From: Yaniella flava
GTDB taxonomy: Bacteria; Actinomycetota; Actinomycetes; Actinomycetales; Micrococcaceae
Reading direction: 5' to 3'
Assembly (NCBI RefSeq): GCF_039529295.1
Contig: NZ_BAAAMN010000005.1
Span: 1-64,000, forward strand
DNA length: 64,000 bases
The notes below the pieces were generated by a model, which worked only from the letters and a program-made list of their open reading frames with translations, searched no databases and had not been told where the DNA came from. Each line of letters opens with the position of its first letter. Position 1 is the first letter of the stretch. Positions 60,212 through 64,000 of this stretch are shown here, in pieces. A program made the position numbers and the translations under genes.

Positions 60212-61437
60212 AGCTCGTCATCCACATTGACATCGCGAGCCGCCAAAGCGCCCGCAATAGCCATGAGTACGCCCACGACCAACAGTGCGATCAAAGTGAT
60301 CGTCCAGGTTTGGGTTGCCGCATAGAGCACGCCCACCAACATTGGCCCGAGCCCGGCTAAAATGTAGCCGACCGGTTGGACGAACCCAGATAGCCGGGCT
60401 GTCACGTCAGGCTCAACACTGCGTGCCGGGAGCAACGAGATGGCCGTAGCAAACGCCATACCGCCGATGCCCAGCAGGATGACCCACAGCCACCTGCCCT
60501 CTGCCGGCCACAGCAACAACCCCAAGTAGCCCAGCGCACTAAGCACCCCGAATGCCACCGGCCAGGTCCACAGGTGCTTCGCGCGATCCACCACGGTAGG
60601 CATGATCAAGCTGCCAACCAACCCAATAGCGGCCGTGGTCGCCAGCAACAGACCGGCTTCACCTGGTTCGACTCCGGCATCGCGAAAAATCTGCGGCAAC
60701 CACCCAAATTGGACGTATACCTGGGTTGATTGCAGCCCAAAGAACGCGGTCATGGCCCAGGCGGTGGGGGAGCGGAAGATCTTTTTGGACGGACGGTCTT
60801 GTATCGGTATGTGGGGATAGTCATACCCGATGCGCCTGGTCACCAACCACCAGAGCACCACGGGGACGAGCGCCACAACACCCCACGTTGACAACGCGGC
60901 CCGCCACCCGGTGTCGGGGTTGAACACGTCGGCGAAGTATTGTGCCAGTGGCGCGGTAGCTGCGGCTCCGATTGCACCGGCTGCGACAACACACACGGAG
61001 TACACGGTCATCAGCGACACTGTGTATTGCCTGCCGTGAACTTTGATCCAGGCCGGCATCAGCACATTGGCAATGGCAATCCCGGTCAACCCGATGATCG
61101 ACAACACCAGAAACGGCCACGAGTTTTCTACCCACGCACGCAACCCAATGCCAAACGCCAGCGCGAGAGCCGATAACAGCAGCGTGGTGGAAATCCCGAA
61201 CCGTTTGCCAATACGAACCGCAAACAATCCGAGGACGCCGAATATGAGCCCGGGCAGCGAGGTCAGAAACCCTAGCGTCCCGCCGCCAAAATTCATCCCG
61301 TCGCCAATTTCTGCCAGCAGCGGGCCAACCGAACTGGCCGCCGCTCGCAAGTTGAGTGCCAACGCCAATACGGACACGAACATCAACCCGTAACTCAGGT
61401 ATCTGGGTGTTGATGAGGGGGAAGTGCTTTGGGACAT
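60208..61437 (-). CDS. MFS transporter, CynX/NimT-like
   Basis: 409 residues from ATG 61437. Twelve predicted helices; ALNLRAAASSVGPLL, LTSLPGLIFGVLG and ALLLGLGQGA-like cytosolic loops of the CynX/NimT branch (cyanate/2-nitroimidazole related) are recognised. The stop overlaps the protease gene by four bases on the other strand. Substrate unknown. Confidence 0.83.
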   Translation of the reverse strand: MSQSTSPSSTPRYLSYGLMFVSVLALALNLRAAASSVGPLLAEIGDGMNFGGGTLGFLTSLPGLIFGVLGLFAVRIGKRFGISTTLLLSALALAFGIGLRAWVENSWPFLVLSIIGLTGIAIANVLMPAWIKVHGRQYTVSLMTVYSVCVVAAGAIGAAATAPLAQYFADVFNPDTGWRAALSTWGVVALVPVVLWWLVTRRIGYDYPHIPIQDRPSKKIFRSPTAWAMTAFFGLQSTQVYVQFGWLPQIFRDAGVEPGEAGLLLATTAAIGLVGSLIMPTVVDRAKHLWTWPVAFGVLSALGYLGLLLWPAEGRWLWVILLGIGGMAFATAISLLPARSVEPDVTARLSGFVQPVGYILAGLGPMLVGVLYAATQTWTITLIALLVVGVLMAIAGALAARDVNVDDEL

Positions 61438-61606
61438 AGGCACAGTTCTACCCGCAATGTACTGTTTCGTCACGTACTACGGCGCGAGGCGGATCTTCTT
61501 GCAGTGGGTCCGCTGTGCTTTACACTGGTACCGTGGTCGTTTCGTGCACAACCCGAGGTAACTTCGGCCCAATGTAAACCCTTCATTTTCTACCTTCAAA
61601 CGAGGT

Positions 61607-63526
61607 ATGCCCATGACCAACCAGACCACCACACGTAATGATCTCCGCAACGTCGCCATTGTCGCCCACGTAGACCACGGTAAAACCACCCTGGTCAACG
61701 CCATGTTGACCCAAACCGGCGCCTTCGGCGAACACAAAGAAGTTGACGATCGTGTGATGGACTCGGGCGAGCTTGAAAAGGAAAAGGGCATCACCATCTT
61801 GGCCAAGAACACCACGGTGTTCTACTCCGGTCCATCTTCAGATGGTGAGAACGTGACGATCAATGTGATCGATACACCTGGTCACGCCGACTTCGGTGGC
61901 GAAGTGGAACGCGGGCTGTCCATGGTTGACGGGGTCGTACTCCTCGTGGACTCTTCGGAAGGGCCACTGCCACAGACTCGCTTCGTGCTACGTAAAGCGC
62001 TTGAAGCCAAAAAGCCAGTCATCCTGTTAGTCAACAAAGTGGACCGACCAGATGCACGCATTGACGGTGTGGTCTCGGATTCCATGGACCTGCTATTGGG
62101 CCTCGCCGAAGACGTTTCGGAAGATGTGCCCGACCTTGATTTGGATGCGGTGCTGAATGTGCCGGTCGTCTTTGCTTCCGGGAAGGCCGGTGTGGCTTCG
62201 ACCGAGCAGCCCGCTGATGGCCAGTTGCCAAATAGCGAGGATCTCGAGCCGCTCTTTGCCACCATCATGAAACACATTCCTGCACCGACCTACAACGAGG
62301 ACGAAGTGCTGCAGGCTCACGTCACCAACCTGGACTTCTCGCCGTTCTTGGGTCGTCTTGCCCTGCTGCGTATCCACAACGGCACCCTGAACAAGAACCA
62401 GACTGTTGCCTGGTCTTCGGAGAACGGCATCAAAAATGTGAAAGTCACCGAACTCTTAGAGACCAAAGGTCTGGAGCGAGTTGCCGCAGAAACAGCGCGT
62501 CCCGGTGAAATCGTTGCCGTGGCCGGTATCGAGGACATCATGATTGGTGACACGCTGACCGATGCTGAAAATCCGAAACCGCTGCCACAAATCACCATTG
62601 ACGATCCAGCGATCTCGCTGACCATTGGTGTGAACACCTCACCGTTGGCCGGCAAAGTCAAAGGTGCCAAGGTCACCGCACGCCAGGTTAAAGACCGTCT
62701 GGACCGCGAGCTCATCGGCAATGTGTCGCTGCGTGTCTTGCCAACAGACCGCCCGGATACCTGGCAAGTCCAGGGCCGTGGCGAACTGGCATTGGCTATC
62801 CTGGTAGAGCAGATGCGCCGTGAAGGATTCGAACTCACCGTCGGCAAACCAGAAGTCGTCACCCGCGAAATTGATGGTGTGATCTATGAACCCATGGAGA
62901 TCATGACGGTCGACATCCCGGAAGAGCATCTGGGAGCCGTCACCCAGCTGATGGCGGGCCGTCGCGGCATCATGGAAAACATGGTCAATAACGGCACCGG
63001 TTGGGTCCGCATGGACTTCAAAGTTCCAGCACGTGGCCTCATTGGATTCCGCACCCGCTTCCTCACCGAAACTCGCGGTGCAGGGATTGCCGCGTCCTAT
63101 CAGACCGATTATGAACCATGGGCCGGCCATATTGTGTATCGGTCCAGTGGGTCGATCATCTCAGACCGTGCCGGTACGGCGACCCCTTATTCGATGATCA
63201 ACCTTCAAGAACGGGCATCATTCTTTATCCAGCCCGGATCTGAAGTATATGAAGGCATGATCCTCGGCGAAAACTCGCGCAACGAGGACATGGACGTCAA
63301 CATCGTCCGCGAAAAGAAGCAGACCAACGTGCGTGCAGCCTCCTCCGATACGTTTACGGGGCTCACCCCACCGAGTCAGTTCAGTCTGGAAGAATCCCTG
63401 GAATGGGTGCGCGACGATGAATGTGTAGAAGTCACTCCGGAGGCTATCCGGATTCGTAAGGTAGTGCTGGATGCAAATCAACGTGTCAAACTCGCCCGAG
63501 CTCGGCAGCGCGCCGAAGCCCAGTAA
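61607..63526 (+). CDS. typA: Ribosome-associated translational GTPase TypA/BipA
   Basis: 639 residues. G1 AHVDHGKTTL, switch II DTPGHADFGGEVERG, NKVDRPDAR and the C-terminal TypA-specific domain (GFRTRFLTETRGAG, QERASFFIQPGSEVYEGMILG, VNIVREKKQTNVRA) are complete. ATG at 61607 or 61613. Functions in ribosome assembly and stress adaptation. Overlaps the start of a membrane-protein gene at its 3' end. Confidence 0.95.
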   Translation: MPMTNQTTTRNDLRNVAIVAHVDHGKTTLVNAMLTQTGAFGEHKEVDDRVMDSGELEKEKGITILAKNTTVFYSGPSSDGENVTINVIDTPGHADFGGEVERGLSMVDGVVLLVDSSEGPLPQTRFVLRKALEAKKPVILLVNKVDRPDARIDGVVSDSMDLLLGLAEDVSEDVPDLDLDAVLNVPVVFASGKAGVASTEQPADGQLPNSEDLEPLFATIMKHIPAPTYNEDEVLQAHVTNLDFSPFLGRLALLRIHNGTLNKNQTVAWSSENGIKNVKVTELLETKGLERVAAETARPGEIVAVAGIEDIMIGDTLTDAENPKPLPQITIDDPAISLTIGVNTSPLAGKVKGAKVTARQVKDRLDRELIGNVSLRVLPTDRPDTWQVQGRGELALAILVEQMRREGFELTVGKPEVVTREIDGVIYEPMEIMTVDIPEEHLGAVTQLMAGRRGIMENMVNNGTGWVRMDFKVPARGLIGFRTRFLTETRGAGIAASYQTDYEPWAGHIVYRSSGSIISDRAGTATPYSMINLQERASFFIQPGSEVYEGMILGENSRNEDMDVNIVREKKQTNVRAASSDTFTGLTPPSQFSLEESLEWVRDDECVEVTPEAIRIRKVVLDANQRVKLARARQRAEAQ

Positions 63527-64000
63527 CCGCTCCAACCGGCTTGGCATCGGTTGGATTCTGCTGGCGGTGGGTGTTGGTATCGTCACCGGTGGTCTGGGAA
63601 CCATCATGCATTTGAGCTCTTTTTGGACAGGCAGTTTTGGCCTGCCCTGGGGTGTGGCATTCGCGCTGTTAATTGCGGCGCTGGGCCAATGGTGGGTCGG
63701 GCTTGGCAGCGCCAACCTGCTTGCTCCCGGTATTGCCGGCATGGCACAATACGCCACGCTTGCCGTCATGGTCGGGTTGAGTCGCGGTGACCACTTCAGC
63801 GTGCCGCTCAACGCCCAAACCTGGGAGTTCGTGCCCCACCTGGTCATCGCAAGCCTACTGTGGCACGCCGGGCTGGTGGTTCTGACCATGGTGGTGGTCG
63901 TCCTGGTGAACCGCCAGCTCAGACGCGCCCGCGACGAGATAACTGAGCTACCGACCCAGGTCGCAGATCTACACCCGCCGGTGGGTGCTGCGGATACCCG
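63471..64000 (+). CDS. Membrane protein, partial at window end
   Basis: Starts at ATG 63471 (or GTG 63483) inside the end of typA and stays open to position 64000. About 177 residues are visible: a hydrophilic N-terminus, then four membrane segments near residues 25-45, 53-75, 85-105 and 130-150, and a hydrophilic tail continuing out of the window. A conserved actinobacterial membrane protein next to typA is plausible; no function assigned. Confidence 0.65.
   Translation, partial: MQINVSNSPELGSAPKPSNRSNRLGIGWILLAVGVGIVTGGLGTIMHLSSFWTGSFGLPWGVAFALLIAALGQWWVGLGSANLLAPGIAGMAQYATLAVMVGLSRGDHFSVPLNAQTWEFVPHLVIASLLWHAGLVVLTMVVVVLVNRQLRRARDEITELPTQVADLHPPVGAADT

Overview
The window looks like a chromosomal segment of a Gram-positive actinobacterium, probably a Micrococcaceae-type member of the Micrococcales with moderate GC. 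The support is gene content: the TIGR03843 / DUF3090 / histidine-phosphatase trio, DUF222-HNH protein, YtoQ, MFS and TypA genes of actinobacterial character, many GTG starts and frequent ATGA overlaps. The choline-to-betaine operon suggests a salt-tolerant lifestyle (Yaniella or Enteractinococcus-like is a guess only). No rRNA, tRNA, complete insertion sequence or CRISPR array was recognised.

Layout. 1-725: scar made of decayed toxin-antitoxin pieces (HigA tail, MNT/HEPN relic). 725-2748: conserved actinobacterial trio (minus). 2872-6864: YtoQ, SRPBCC, lipoprotein, then an overlapping run of yeast-type cytosine deaminase, 2H phosphoesterase and glycerophosphodiesterase. 6861-7480: a second MNT/HEPN pair, frameshifted. 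7604-13541: ArfB, lactate-oxidase family enzyme, DJ-1/PfpI, DUF421, flavodoxin-like protein, Abi_2 protein and an XRE/membrane-protein pair with tandem operator-like repeats. 13742-18288: ugpABEC-like glycerol-phosphate importer with a candidate PHO box. 18368-20877 and 26748-29373: two TetR/ABC-exporter modules. 21810-22434: vapBC with a frameshifted antitoxin and an amber codon in the toxin. 23446-26473: hydrolase / condensation-type acyltransferase / DUF6320 cassette. 29488-37952: metabolic and membrane genes (PEPM-like lyase, PPK2, PAP2, zinc alcohol dehydrogenase, YcaQ, isochorismatase, FMN reductase, MgtC).

38004-40301 holds an unusual sulfur cluster: TusA-like carrier, DsrE-like protein and a TusA domain fused to a folate-domain-less MetE catalytic core with its zinc ligands intact. 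40443-42886 is a second scar: 5'-truncated Mrp-type antiporter subunit followed by intact MnhE, the last codons of a second GMC oxidoreductase, a CopY-box-like palindrome and the tail of a copper ATPase. DsbA/CcdA follow, then betT-betB-betA. 50297-52102 is an ABC-F protein whose Shine-Dalgarno sequence is buried in a hairpin directly after a 14-codon leader peptide, the layout of antibiotic-inducible translational attenuation. The right end carries two paralogous membrane proteins, DUF222-HNH, CaiB/BaiF, esterase, PACE-like protein, Tpx, HtrA-like protease, MFS and TypA.

The most interesting observations are the tusA-dsrE-tusA::metE cluster, the ABC-F attenuator, the acyltransferase cassette, and the fact that every classical toxin-antitoxin locus seen here is broken. 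All functional calls come from reading motifs and recalled family resemblance; no database search was run.
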